In this document: piece after piece, positions 36,056 through 51,000 of the stretch
How the letters are laid out: each line of letters opens with the position of its first letter
Position numbering within the stretch: the stretch's first letter is position 1
NCBI GenBank assembly: GCA_034112445.1
Contig: JAWUVI010000021.1
Span: forward strand, 1-64,000
Length of the DNA: 64,000 nucleotides
Reading direction: 5' to 3'
From: Pelagadaptatus sp034112445
GTDB taxonomy: Bacteria > Pseudomonadota > Gammaproteobacteria > Pseudomonadales > Cellvibrionaceae
The notes under the pieces: model-generated
Database searches by the model: none
Told to the model about the DNA's origin: nothing
What the model saw: only the letters and a program-made list of their open reading frames with translations
Made by a program: the position numbers and the translations under genes

Positions 36056-39000
36056 TTATTTACTCGTCTTACGACGAACTAGCTCACCATCACTCCAAGT
36101 AAACAGATTCTGCTCTTTGGCTTTTTGTGTCATTAATTCTTCTGAATTCTCAACACTGTAGCTCTGTTTGTTTTGGGTTTTCTGGCGAACTTGCCAGCCA
36201 CGTCGCATGGCAGCCAAAGATATTACACCCAAGATAGCTTCAGCTCCACGACTAACACCTGAATTGTCATCGGAGTCAACGTTCGATACCTTCATCGTCG
36301 CATCATCCTCAGCTTTCTCTTGTGGAATTGGGTTGCCATCTTCATCAAGAAGCACACAGCCTTCCGGTATAATTGGATCGCCGTTTTCATCAAGTTCAAC
36401 TTCAATGGGCTCGCCGTTTTCATCGACAACTTGAACGTCACATGAGACCTCAGACTCACCAGTATCTTCAGTTTCTTCACCAGCCGCCGTAGCCGGTAAG
36501 CTCTGTAAAAAGTCTTGCAGAGAATCATTAGCCGATGCGCCTTCACTTCCCGTACCCACTCGTACCAGCAATAAATTACTGCTGTGGATATTGGTGGTGA
36601 ATTCGCCCGCTACTTGATAAACGTCTGACCAATCCAAGTCCAACTCAATGGCGAAGGCGCTGTAGTATTGCCCCTGAGTCGCACCGATTAATTCAAGCGA
36701 TGCTGGATCCGTAGAAATCAGTACACCACCAACGGTTTGAGTAAAGCGACCATAACCACCCAAGGCGATATCTTCTATGAAGTTGGCCTCAAACAAATCA
36801 CTCTCGTGTCCGCCAAGTAACCAATCAAATCCTTCACCACCATCAATGGTATCGGCGCCACCTTTTAACGGATCGATCGTATCAGCAAAGAACTGGCCGA
36901 CTTGATCGTAACCGATGATGCCGAAATCACCGAAGATGATGTCATTACCAGCGTCACCATAAAGTTCATCTTCGGCGCCGCCACCCATAATCCAGTCGTT
37001 GTCATCGCCACCATGAACCACATCCTGACCGCCTTGGTCAGGCAAGGTGGTTACCATTTCAACAAAGACATCATTCTGGAAGGTCATTTCACCGCTGTCA
37101 GCCAAGACCATATCGTCCCCGGCACCTGCATCAACGGTATCGTCATCAAGGCCAGCAATAATACGATCCTTACCGGCACCTGAGTCGATTGAATCATCAC
37201 CCGTAGTACTTGGGTCTGAATCAGTTGAGGCTAAGCGAGACGCTATGCCATTGGTGTATTCAATGATGCCGTTATCACCAAAGATGTCATCGTCACCACC
37301 GGTGGTAGTAATCGTGTCATCGCCCTGACCTGCCAGGATGGTGTTGTCTCCGCCAGTGCTGCGAATTATGTCCTTACCGCCATTGATGAGATCAGTGTTC
37401 TCGATGGTTTCAATAACACCGGCTGAATCGTAATTAATCTCGCCGTTGTCACCAATGACGCGATCATTGCCTGTGCCCGTATCCACGGTATCACTACCTT
37501 GGCCTGCAATAACGGTGTTATCACCTTCGCCTGCATCAATAACGTCATCACCACCTAGGTCGGTTACCGTACTGGTGGCGCGAGTTAAAATTGCGTCAAC
37601 ATAGATAAGTTCACCGCTGTCAGCTAACACAACATCGTTACCAGAGCTCGTGGTGATTTGGTCGTTATCTAGACCGGCAATAATACGATTATTACCAATA
37701 CCCGCATTAATAATGTCGTCGCCTGTAGTGGACTCATCAACATCAATGGAAACCAAGCGAGAAGCAACACCAGTGGTGTATTCAATTAAGCCGTTATCAC
37801 CAAATATGTCATCATCGCCATCGAGTGTAGTAACCGTGTCGTTACCTTGACCAGCAATAATAACGTTACCGCCATGGCCAGCGGTAATAACGTCATTGGC
37901 GCCATTAACAATAGATGTACTGCTCAGACGATCAATAACTCCCGCTGTTGTCCAAATCATTTCGCCGCTATCGCCAATGATATGATTAGAACCCGCACCG
38001 GCTGTTACTGTATCTTCACCATTACCGGCGATGATCCAACCAGTAACGTCCGTTAATGTAATTTGATCATTACCGCCTTCAGTCTCAACTGTAGAGACCA
38101 TGCGGGTAACAACATCATTAACCACTTCTATTTGACCATTATCAGCTAAGACATGAGCCGTTCCAGCATCAACGGTAACAACATCATCACCGAGTCCAGC
38201 TAATACGCGATTATTACCATCCGTTACCGTAATCGTATCTATTGATGCTGTAGCAGGCGTTATATCCGAAGTTTGTAGTAGAACAGCCAAGCCATTTGCA
38301 TCGAAGTCAATAGAGCCATTGTCACCTATAAGATTATTGGTGCCGCTAGCATTAATCGTGTCCTCACCAAAGCCAGCAATAACACTGTTAACGCCAGTGC
38401 CGCCGACGGTAATATCATCCGCGCCACCATTACCGGAGACATCGGATTCAATTCGCGAAATAACGCTACCGTTGTAAGTAATTGTACCTAGATCACCAAT
38501 AACGACATTGCTGCCAAGGCTATCGATAACCGTGTCATTGCCTAATCCAGCAATGATTCGATCATCGCCTTCATTGCCCATTATGTAGTCATTACCCATA
38601 ACACTGGTGCTATGCGATTGAATCGTAATAGCCATGGTGCTGGTGATTTCATCGGCAAACAATGGCGTCGCAGTACCATCGCTATTATCAGTAACTACGC
38701 CCTCATCGCCAAGGATGATGTCAACACCTTCACCGCCGTATAAGTAGTCATCACTCGCACTACCAATAATCAAGTCATTACCAATTTGGCCATGGATACG
38801 TGTCGCCAAAGTTGAGCCACTGGCATTAACTGTATCGTCTCCATCTTGGCCAAAAATATCTAAGCGACGCGCTCCGGTATCGCCGCCAGTATTAAGAACG
38901 TCATGAGAGATGACGTCAGTGACTGTGCTGGTAATACGATCGCTGCCTTCATTGCCATAAAGCGTGGTAACGCTAACATCCGAGCCTGTCACATCTTCAA

Positions 39001-42000
39001 AATAAACACCGGTGACAGCAATAACATCAGCGCCTTGGCTAGCCCAAATAACCAGGTCGTTATTGTAATTTCCAGCGGTTGCGGTGTAAGTAATATCAGC
39101 TACGGCCATGCCAACCATACGACCATTACTCAAAGTGGCGGTATCGGCTACTAGGCTGTCGAAATCACTGACGTACAGTGAGTTAGCATCAGCGCCGGCA
39201 TCGATATTTAATAAGCCATTTATGCCATCTAAAGTACCGTGTGCCACGCCTATATTAGATAAATCACCATTAGCATCACTGGTGATATCTATTCGATCTT
39301 CACCGGCGTGCGTATTGATATTAGTAACTGTGTTGCTGTTAGTTGATTGAACATTAATAACGTCAGCCGCAGAACCCGTATCAATATTGAGTGTGTCGAC
39401 ACCGTAATAGTTAATACCGTTAGTGCGAGTTTCAAGCGAAGCATCACCAGCAGCAACGGTTAATGAAGCTGTTTCATGCTCACCTTGGAAGCTAATCAAC
39501 CAACCCTCAGCGATTTTAATCAAACCGAAGTTATTGGTATGCGGTAAAGCATCATTACTGTTATTTGGGTTCAGAATAAGAGTCAACGCATCTCTAAGAG
39601 CTTTTTCATCATCAACTTCATTTCCAAGCCAATATTCAGCCCAATCGATATTGGTTGTGCCTAGCTCTTTGGGGCCCAGACCTTCAGGGTCAATTCCAAT
39701 CACGGTTAATTGATAATTACTGGTGCCATCAACTGTTAGAATCTGAGTGTTTCCTGCAACGCTAATAGGTGAACCATCACGTAGCGTGGTGATACGTGCA
39801 TCGACAGAAATATCATCCGCTGCGAACAGACCTGTTGTCGTAGGATCAATATCGACAGTCATTTGTGGAATATTAACACCCGACATTTCACCACCAAAGG
39901 TGATGCTGTATAGGTTGCCACTGGCTGATACTTCTCTTTCAACCGTAATGCCTTGCATATTGGTCATTTCTAGAAGAGTACCAAAGTGATTATTGAGTGC
40001 CATTGCCATGTCGTCAGAACTGATACCGTAGGCCATTGTGGCTATACCGTAATCAACCCCAAAGTTCATCCCGAAAGTTCCACCAGCGGCACGAATGGCT
40101 AACTGCTGTTTCTCCGCTAACGAAGGCATATCCAAACCAATCAAACTGGTGCGTCGAACTTGCAACTCATTGCTGACCTCATCACCAGAGTCATCAACAT
40201 TAAGGATGTCTCCAATATTATCGCCATCCGTTAGATCCGCTTCACCCATATCAATGGTCAGTAAGGCGGCAATTTCATCGGCCAACTGCTCATTACTGCG
40301 AACGGTAATAACATCATCGCCCGCTTCAGTATTGATACTCGTCACACCTGAAACGGTTTTGACTAGAACATCGTCATCACCTTTACCGGTGGTGATGTTG
40401 GTTGCTCCCTCGTGAGTCGATTCAATGATGACCTGATCGATACCATGACCAAGGTCAAGACTCAGTATTTCAAGGCCTTCATAATGAATACCACCAGTAA
40501 TATCAGTACCCGCAATGGTCACATCATCGCCCATACCTAAGCCGTAAACGCGGCTTTCCGTTATGGTGACGCTTTCATCGGCCGGGCTATTACCGTTGTA
40601 TATATTCAATACATCCACTTGGACAGCTTCATCCACTCGGGTATTGAGGTTTACCGGACGAATAAAGTATGAGTCGGTAGGCAGTATGGTCATGTCCTCC
40701 GGTAGATCTAAGGTCAAGGTCGTTAAGTCTTCAGAAATACCCAATATATCGACAACGGTGAGTAGTTCGCCATTGCGCATGATGGATATTTCATAAGGAT
40801 TATTCTCAATACGAGGATCAAAACCATCGGCAAATTCGTTGGATTCAGGATCCCAATGTTCAGCATTTGAATCACTAAATTCATTGCCTGAGACAAAGGT
40901 AATTAAACCGTCTTCTGGGAATAAATTAGTTTCCAGAGGAAGCATGACAGGATTATTGAGTTTGTAATCCGCTCCAATTTGTTCTCCGCCGTTTATAAAT
41001 ACTGGGCCACGTATTTGATTAACTCGCTCTGAGCCAGGCGCAAATACTTTGACATCACCTCCATCAATGACCAAATCGTTAAAGGCTTGGACATCTATGG
41101 TGCGAATGTCACTCCAATCTCCGGCAGCTCCAGACGTAAATACTTCACTAGAAACAATTCCAGAATTTAAAATCACCTGAACCTCAGGGTCGAGTTCAGC
41201 GGCGTCGGTGAAGACTAAATCACCGTTATAGGTTCTGGTTTCAACACCGGCAAAATCAACGGTCACGTCGGCATCTGGAGCACCCGAAAGAACCATGAAG
41301 TAATTGTCATCTTGCCAGTTTGGTGAGGTGTTATAGTCCAGATATTTATCCGCTACATCATAAGTGATTTCATAACGATCACCTTTGTTAATAACGATAT
41401 CGGTACGATCTAGAGTAAACGTATCCGACTCTACGTCATAGAATGCAATGGTCGAAGATTCACCCGCATCTACACCCGACAACATAGTCAACGTCATACC
41501 TTTCAAATCAACAAAGTCTTCATCAAGACCATGCCCATCAAGAGAGATATTCAGTTGATAACTGTCAGTCATCCCCTGCTCCCATGTACTCGAATAAAGT
41601 ACGTTATAGTCAGAGGTCGTGGTGGAGCTATAGGCCGCTAAATGGATGGCCTCAGGATCAAAGATGTCACCATTCAATTCATAATCGTATACATAGCTGG
41701 TTGTTATCACGTTAGCCGAACGGGAATAGTTAACTTCATAACCTACTTCAACACTGTAAAATCCAGCCGTATCAAACAATAACAACAGCATTGGATCATT
41801 GATGTCGGTACTACCAACATCCAACTCGTCACTTAAATCCATTATTTCACTATTAGGAATGAGCACTCGGCTCTCGCCAGTTCCCTGATAGATTTTCAAA
41901 TAAGGAACATAACTCGCTGTATAGGTAGTAGTGGTGTTTATCTGTTGAATGGTAAGTTCATCAAGATAATCAACAACTTGAGATCCCCAAAAGGTGTCTA

Positions 42001-45000
42001 CCGTTTTAGTGTTAAATACAGGTGTCGATATAACTTCGTCATTCGTATAACTACTGGTGTCAGTAAACGATTTACCAAAATCAAGATCAAACAAGCCTTG
42101 CGCCGAGGCAATACGTTGTTGACTGATAACGGCATCATCTATCTGATTGCCATCCCCAATGACAATAGTTGCACCATTAGCGGTTGCATTATTGGTTAAA
42201 CCCGCGGCCTCTAATTGCAACATCAACCAATCAGCAACAATATTATTAATTGGTTCTGCCACCGTAACAGCGGCTATGTCTGCTTGGGTCACTTCATGAG
42301 TAAACGCAACACCATTCACCGTCACCATCCAAACATCCCCAATAGCCGGAGAGCTGTCAGCGTTCAGATCAAGAGTGAACTTATCCCAGCGATCGTGTGT
42401 ATTATCCCATGTTGGAGCTGGTAAGATTTCTGCATTTTTAATGATTAAGTTGGCGTCTATTTGCCCTTCATCTGCAGCCACAATAACCAATTCATCTCCA
42501 GAAGCGGTTACATCATAACCGCTACCAAAGTGAGTACTGATCGCCAAGGCCATAGCGTCTAGGTCAGTTGTTGCGGTGCCAATATAAGGTTGCACACCAG
42601 ACCCGGCGATAGTAACAGTCCATTGATCACCAGCTGAAATTAATCCGCTGACATCGATGCTTTGCTCATAAACCGTAACAGTACTTGTTGTAGGCGAGGC
42701 TGACGTAATGACATCGGCATGCAACGTCAGATTGGGAGCCGCGCCATTTGTGCGTTTAATCAACAAAGTATTGCTATTGGAATCATAAGTAGCCGTATAA
42801 GAACCACCAAAATCACCCGCTAAATTGTCACCGATGGTACCCAATGCCAGGGATCCATCTGATTCACTAGAGACAACCGTTGAACCTGACAAAACACTCC
42901 AATTAGCTGCTGTGACGGTATTATCCAACACTAATTTTTGTTGATACTGGCTATTGGAGGAAGCAAACGTGCCATTACCTGAAGCGGACGAGGTTGCTGT
43001 CGAAATGCCGCTGCCACTTGCGGCGGCGATAGCCGTTAATCCAACGCTAAACGATGTTGAATCTATCGAAGTAACAACATAATCAGAACTGAGAGTATTA
43101 CTTAGGTAAGAACGTAAATCAGCCGTAACATCCGCCAACGAAGGCCGATCTGCTACATCCGTGAAACTGGCCGTGTAGGTTTTAGTCACCCCATCAATAT
43201 TGATGGTCCAAGACTGGCCACTGCTAACTTGTCCGGCATCGCCTACGGTAAAGGTACGCTGAATTAATTCTGATGAAGCTCCTTGTATCTGCTCATCCTC
43301 AGTAACCGTAAGAGAAACGCTTTTAGAACCAGCATCGACAATTGAAAGCTCATTACCATTAGAAAATCCAGAGTACTCAATTCGGTAATCAGAACCTAGA
43401 CCTGGTGCTGTGTCGGTTTTGACTTTAGCGATTAAGCCATTGGCTATTTCGGTGAACGTTGGGTTGCTATCGGTTGGGTAAGTAAAGGTATCACTGCCAA
43501 TGGTTAGCGCCCATACCTGACCGGTACCATATGCAGATACAGAAGATAAAACAAAATCATTCTCTTGCAGTTCAGTCGACGACTGAGATGAAACTACAGT
43601 CGTCTCATGATCTACGTCTAGTCGGAATCCAACTTCAGTATTGCTAATCTGTACACTCTTATTATCAGCACTACGAGTCACATTAAAGAAGGTGTTTACA
43701 GAGCCATAAAACTGAGTATTAAGACCAGTGCTAGCATGATTCAACTGGTTGAATAAATCTGTCGTTAGAGAAATATCTGTACTGCTAGGACCTGCAGTAA
43801 CGGTGTACTCTTCACCACTCACATTGACAGTCCAAACATCTCCATCAGTGACAGAAGCAGGAAAATCTATCGTAGAGCTAAGACGCCAGCCACCAGCTGC
43901 ACCAGTATCACCAACATCAGCAGGACTATTGTTGGGAGCTCCAGCTGGACCGGACAACATGTCGGTTGTTACTTCTATAACATAATTATCTTTGTAGTAA
44001 GAACCACCGCCTTCAATGGTGAGGTGATGCATTGAGTCATCAATAGAGCCATCAAGGGTACCAATATTATCATTGGGTTGATCGTACCAGCCGGTGTTCT
44101 TACCTGTGATGCTATCCGTACTGACCTGTTGACCTGTGGTTAATTTAGATTCTGCTTCATTCTCCAACAGCGGTGCAGGTATAAATTTAAATTCGGCAAC
44201 CTCTTGGTTTTCAAGACCGAGGTGTAACTTATAATCTACGCCTTCAGGAACACCGGTTCCGTAAGTCGCTGATTTGTTGGTTCTACCATCGACTTCAAGA
44301 ACGTAGATGCCAGCCGTATTAATTGTTGCTGATAAGCGAGCATCATTGATGCTTGTGCTACCAGAGTCGGTTGTCGAACTACCAAAACCAGTAATACTCA
44401 CTGGTACGTATTCACCATCAATTAATTGCAAAAGGCGTAAACTACTCTGCCACCAAATACCATCTCCTGACTCATACCCCGAATCAATATCAGCGCTAAA
44501 ACTTACAGGACCTTCTTTGACAACAAACTCGTAATAGTCACGGCTATCATCGCCGGTGCCATTAACGGTTATATGAGGTCTGTCTTCAGACAGTTCGATG
44601 TCATCGCTAACAGCCTCACTCCAACGTGCAAGACTGAGGTCTTGAGCCGTAGCCATGGAATCATTGCCCACTAACTCTTCTACTTCAGCAAGACCAACAC
44701 TGCCTGTAAATAAATTGCCAGCGGCATCAGTAATCGCTTCACCTTGAGCCAGTACACCTGTTGTAGCACGCTCTGCCACTTGGGTAGTGGAGTCACTTTG
44801 TAAGCGATAAGAGGTGATAATGTCATCGACAGTTGAGTCAATACCATCCATATCGGTAATGACTCTCTCAAGTAACAACAGAGTTGGTTCGTCACCATCG
44901 GCGATGGTGACGTCGACTACGCCCATATTAAAGCCGTCGTAGTTAGTGTCTTCACTGGTCACTGTATGAGTAATTCGCCCGTAGTGTGTTCCTTCAACCA

Positions 45001-48000
45001 CATCATCCGCATTCGCTTTAAAGGTAACGGTTTGCACATCGCGCCAGTTGTCTTTAGTGAACTTGAGGGTCACCGAATTGGCAAAAGTTACACCATCATC
45101 ATCACTGAGCGACAACTGGCCATCAGTATCAGCCGTTCCGTCAGCCGCTATGGTAACGAATACATCTTCTGCAGGCTCTTGACTCAACACAACTCGATAG
45201 CTGTCTTTATTCAACTCAGTAATATCTTCAGCAACTAATGGCGAACCATTGTTTTGACTGATAACAACAGACGCTGAATCTTCATCGATTACTTGTACCA
45301 CCATACGGCTTAAAGAAAGCCTATCGTAGTCATCACCATCCTGATCGGTAAGACCTTCCATCACACTGTGACGAATTTCTACTGATTGATTGCCTTCGGC
45401 GTAATTATCTTCAAGCGCTGTCACAGTAATGGTTTGAGCAATAAACCAGTTACTTCTGTCAAATAATAACGTCGTGGCTGTTTCATTACCGTTAAGAGCA
45501 ACGCCTTTAGCGCCAGCTTCTTGTTCATCTTCAGTTGGAACAACGGCTGTTGCAGAGATACGTACAACATCTTCTGGCGGTCTAGTTAAGACCACTTCGT
45601 AAGTTGTAACACTATTTGGATCAACCAATGCAGTGCCGTCTTCATCTTCATAAGCGCGGAGTGACCCCGCGATTGGACGAATCAAGACACCGGCTTCATC
45701 GGCATCCATTACATTAGCTGAAATCATTGCCTTGATGGCATCTAAACGCTCATCGGTGCTGGTTACAATATTTTCAATCAGGCCGCTATGACCAAGCAAA
45801 TCATCGGCAACCACCGATACAGCATCGCCATCATTACCACCAGCCATTTCAAAGGTGTCACTGCCTAAACCGCCAACTAAATTGAGCTGTACGTTTTCAT
45901 TCGTGCTGTAAACAAAGAAAGTATCGTTACCTTCCATGCCATCGATGACCAGTTTTTCGATACCTTCAAAGTTGGTGAAGCGCCCTGCTCCATAAACGCC
46001 TGTATCAGTAATAACAAAATCATCACCAAATTCAGTACCTAAAATAGTGACTGTATCTAAGCCATCACCACCAGAAATATTAACCGGAGCATTTAAAGCG
46101 TAACTGATAAAGTCAGCGCCCTGACCACCATTAATATTAGTAAACGGTGCTTGAGGATCATCAGGATTAACCAACACGAAACTACGAATTAAGAAGGTAT
46201 CGTTATCTTCATCACCATAGAGTGAAATTTCTTTAGTGTTTCGATAAATAGTGAAACTGTCTTCACCTGTGCCACCGCGCAATGTCGCGGGGAAGCTAAT
46301 GCCGTTACTGATAAAACCTTTTGTAACCAACGTTGTATCAAAGATATCTTTTGGTTCAATAGGAGACAAACCAGACAATGCATCACGTGGCGAGTTGAAT
46401 ACCTGACCCACTTGGAAGTTATCGTTACCAGCATCGCCAAATACGGTTAATGCCGCGCTGGTATCATCGAAAGTAAAGTTGTCATCGCCGTCACGACCAT
46501 AAACGTTAATGCCACCATTGAGATCGCTACCATAGTTGACTCGCTCGATGTCACTTCCAGCAACACGATTACCATTGCTGTCTAATTCCATTTGCATCGC
46601 ATTAATAGAGTTTGGACGGAACAGGAAGTCATCGACATCATCGGTGCCAAATACGTTCAAGGTATTTATGGCATCTAAATCACCAGCTGATTGATCATCA
46701 ATATTAATAATTGATGACCCAGAACCCGCCAGGGCAATATTGTAAAAATCTGAGCCCTCTTGACCATATAGGTTCAACACACCACCAATACCATTGAGGA
46801 ATGTTTGTTGATTAAACTTGTCAAAGTTCACATTAATAGTGTCATCGTCACCATCACCAGCAAAAACAGAGGCCTGAAGACCTGTTCCTGAGAGATTAAG
46901 AGTGTCACCACCAGAGCCTAACTTAATCGTTGTATTTTCGGCTTTCTGTACAGAAACATGAACTTGATCGGCACCTGATCCTGTATCCAAAACCACTCGA
47001 TTAAAGGTGTTATTAGCGATGATATTGACTTCATCGGCACCAAAACCTGAATCGACCGTTAAGTTATCCATAACGGTATCGCTGATGATATTAATTACAT
47101 CTGCACCGCCACCAGTGTTAAGCGTAATGTCTAGCCAATCAACACCCTCGGTAATATTAACGGTATCGTCAATGTCATGAATTTGAGTCACCACATCATC
47201 AAGCGGATCATCATTACCTTGATCGTCTATGTCGTCAGCATTAACATTGAACGTGGCATTCTCAAAACCGCGTAACCACAAGCCACTCCAATCGCTATTT
47301 TCAAGCTCAATGGTATCGTAGCTAACGTCATAGGCCGTATAGTCAAGGCCATCTGTATCAAGTTTGCGACCTTCTACATAATCATTAGTAACTTTTACAT
47401 CTACTGTGGTGGTTTTATTAACCGTGATGGTTTCTGGCAAGTAGAAACCAGCGGTATCTTGGAAGGTCGTAATATCAACACTGTACTCATCGCTCGTGCT
47501 ATCACCGTTTTTATCTAAAATGAGGCCGTCACTCAAGGTTGCCTTAACCGCAACGGAGTTTTGTAATTGCGTCACCCGAATCAATTTGTCGACATTAACT
47601 TGAGTGAATTGTGTTCCGATTCCTGAAGTATCAACACCACTCGGTGCCGCACTGATTAGTGCCGCACGATAAGCCGACCAGTTATCAGCCGTTAGATAGA
47701 GCTCTTCAGTTTCACCGTATTTAACCCCAAAAGCATCTTTTAGATCCGCGGTATATTCCAGCAAATCTTCAAGCGCCACAGGCGCATTAAAGCGATTAAT
47801 AGCAACGCCTTCTAGAGCTGGATCGCCATTGGCTGCCACACCATAGTACGAATAGGTGTAATAACTTGTATTCAATGCCGCCAAGGCATCGGCATAAGCC
47901 ATTTCCATCGCGATGGTATTGCCCTTTGGCGCTTCAATAGAGCTAGACACTGAGGTAGTAGGATCAGCAGTCATTTCGCCTACGGTATAAATAATACTGA

Positions 48001-51000
48001 GCAGACGCAGTGTGTCGCCGGTTAAGTCGTTTTCAGCCAGTTTGCTCGTGACATTCTTATCACCAGCAACCAAGCCAGAATACTTACTTATTTCTTCCGC
48101 TGTATGTGTTTTTTGGAACCACTCATTGGCATCGTCTAATAAGCCTTGATCCCACAGTTCCTGACTGTACTCATAGGTCGCTATGCGTTTAGACAAATCT
48201 ATATCGCTGCGAGTGTAAACCGTAAGGTTTGTATCACCGCTCCACGTATAATCATCCTTCAGCTCATTTTTGGCAGAAGCTAAAGTGACGTAATCATAAA
48301 CACTTTGCATCGCGTCTTTAACGCTTTGAACGCTAGGTGTACTTTCTATCCAATCACGCAAATCAGTATCGATCATTAAGGCGTTCAAACGATCAATAGA
48401 AAAGGCGCCAGACCCCGTTATTTTTTCACCGCTTGAATCTAGCTGACCAATTAACTCTTGGCCTTTCTTAGCAAAATTCTCAAGATAGATAACAAGAGAC
48501 TGCTGTGCGTCAGATACAGGCGCTAATGCGGTGATTTCTGCACGCAATATGGCAAGAACATCCGATAGTACAAACTCTTCTTCCTGCGTATCTATCTGTA
48601 GCGTGATCGTTGCATCGCTTAAGCTCGCATCCGATAAGCCATCAAGCATACCGAATTGAGTTTGTTTGTTAGCACGCTCAAGCGCGGCTTGTACGTCAGC
48701 GTGATCCACATCACTTAATAAGCCAGTGAATTCCAATACAGCATTGCCTTGAGCGTCCAAGACAGGTTGGCCGCTGCTATTAAGTACAGGGGTTCCGGCA
48801 GACACAAAATTTCCTGCGTCATCAAGATACGAAATCAGGCTGATGTCTTGGTTGTATTGATATTCAGCCAAATTGAGATCTATTCGGCCAACGTTTAAAT
48901 CAGCACCTGCGGCTTCTTTTATATTAAGGGTTATAGAATCGCTATTACCGGGTCCGCCAGCAAGCCGAACAGTTCCGGCTATACGAGCCAAGTCGTAATT
49001 TGCAGGTAATATTTTGCTAACAGTACGTTGAGTTAAGTCGTCAAAGCGATAAGACGCTTCACCATCCACCTCTAATGAAATGTAGTCTTGCGATACGTTG
49101 ACCTTGCTATCGTTCGGTAAAATCGCTTCAGGCTCATAGAACATTGAGATTAAATCACGGAATAAATTACCGCCCTGACCTTCGCTGTGTCTATCTTTTG
49201 AAATCCAGTGCTGCTCTGAAGCTCCACCACCATCAATAGCGCCTAAAGGCACGTTCACCGTGTAAGTACGAGACTCCCAACTGGCATCAAACAACCAGTT
49301 CCAGTCCCAGTAATATTCTGTAACAGTCTGAGGATAAGTAATTTGGCCAGTGTTGAGATCATCTACATACAAATCTGGATCATAACCCCATTGATCCTGG
49401 CGAGTAGCGTCATAAATTCCCGTATGAGCGCCACCATTGCCGTTATCAACAGAGTTATAAACTTGATCCGCGTGTATATAACCGCCCCATATACTGTAGG
49501 CAACCGCGTAACGCAGGTACTCATTAAAGAAGGTCTCATCCAAGCTACGAGAACTTCCCGCTTGTAAATCACGGTCTTCATTAATAACCGAACCGGTTAA
49601 CAATTCATCCCAATCACTGCCATTACCGTCGCCAAGATTTTCTAAAGCAACAAGTTGTTCAGCGGTTAATACCGCGCGATCGGGCGCTAGGTTCAACAAG
49701 GTTTGATAGGAGATATCATCCGGTAAAGTTGGAGCTGTAGAACCGAGCCCAAAGCCAATTTCGAAATCTTCGCCATTAGCGCCGCTCAAACCGGTCATTA
49801 GATTACCCAACATCGCCTGCTCAAAGGCGTCAACATCATCGCCGTACTGATTCGAGCCATAAAATGCTTCGTTAAGCTCTCTGTATACGTTGGTCGTAGG
49901 ATCACTAAAATCAACTTGATCCCATACCGTAGTGCCTGCAACAGGTGCATCCATTGCCCGTTCAACTGCCTGCGAATAGAGTTTTAATACAACCGACAAG
50001 TTGGCTTCGAGCAATTTCCAATGGACGGAATCCATTTTCACTGCATCAATATCTTCTTGCTTAGAACTGATCCACTTGGCGAAAAACAAACGGAACAAGT
50101 CTTCTTTCTCTTGCTCCGTTTCTAACGCTCTTTTCTTAAAGATAATCTCGTTGAAATCAAGATCGGCATCACCATCGGTTTGAGTCTCTAAAACTTTCTT
50201 TTCAACGGTATAGATCGCACTGCTTTCAGGATAGGTGACATCAAAATCAACCTGTTCGCCACCCATGATGACTTCATCATCGCCAGAACCGGTGTTAATC
50301 AACAATTCTAGCTCGGCATTCAAACCGTATAGATAAACTTCATCATCATCACCGCCCGTTAAAATAGCTAAGCGTTCGATATTACTGACACCTTCGATTT
50401 TAAGGCCAGCACCGTAGATAAATTGCTTACCTTCGTTATCGGTAAAGACATAAAACACATCGGCCAATGCCGTACCTGCCAGCACAACCGTATCAAAACC
50501 TGAGCCACCATTTATCAGTACGCGGTTGTTTTGCACGTAATTCAATAAGACGTCTTTATCAGACTCTTCAATATTATTTTCTGCGTCGCCTGCACCTGCT
50601 GTAATGGTACTGCCGTCGAGCTCCGTGCCATCAGCTTGTAAGTGAGCGCGTAAGAAAAAGGTATCGTCGCCTGACTGACCAAACAATTTGAGTTCACCAA
50701 TGTTGTGATTGACCTCAAAGTAGTCATCGCCAGAACCACCAAAGAATTCACCGTTATAGCTGACACCGGCGGTAATACCTTCGGTGCCGTCGACGGCGTC
50801 AATAACTCGACCGTCATCTAGAGTCACTTCGGTGGTTTCAATAACACGACCAATAAGGAAGTTATCAGCGCCTTCGTCACCATAAACAAAGGTAGCGGCC
50901 ATGCTGTCGTCAGAAATGATGGTGTCATTACCAGCACCACCATGTATTTCTACGTTTTCAGCGCCACGGTTGTAATACACACGCTGGAATTCATCAGGGC

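Noticed and set aside
36194..36244. The hydrophobic tail segment as an LPXTG or PEP-CTERM anchor
   Set aside because: Neither an LPXTG nor a PEP motif precedes it and the tail of about 46 residues after it is too long for those signals.
36790..38590. Regular array read as a possible CRISPR locus
   Set aside because: The units are about 174 bases, protein-coding and diverged; there are no short identical repeats with unique spacers and no cas genes.
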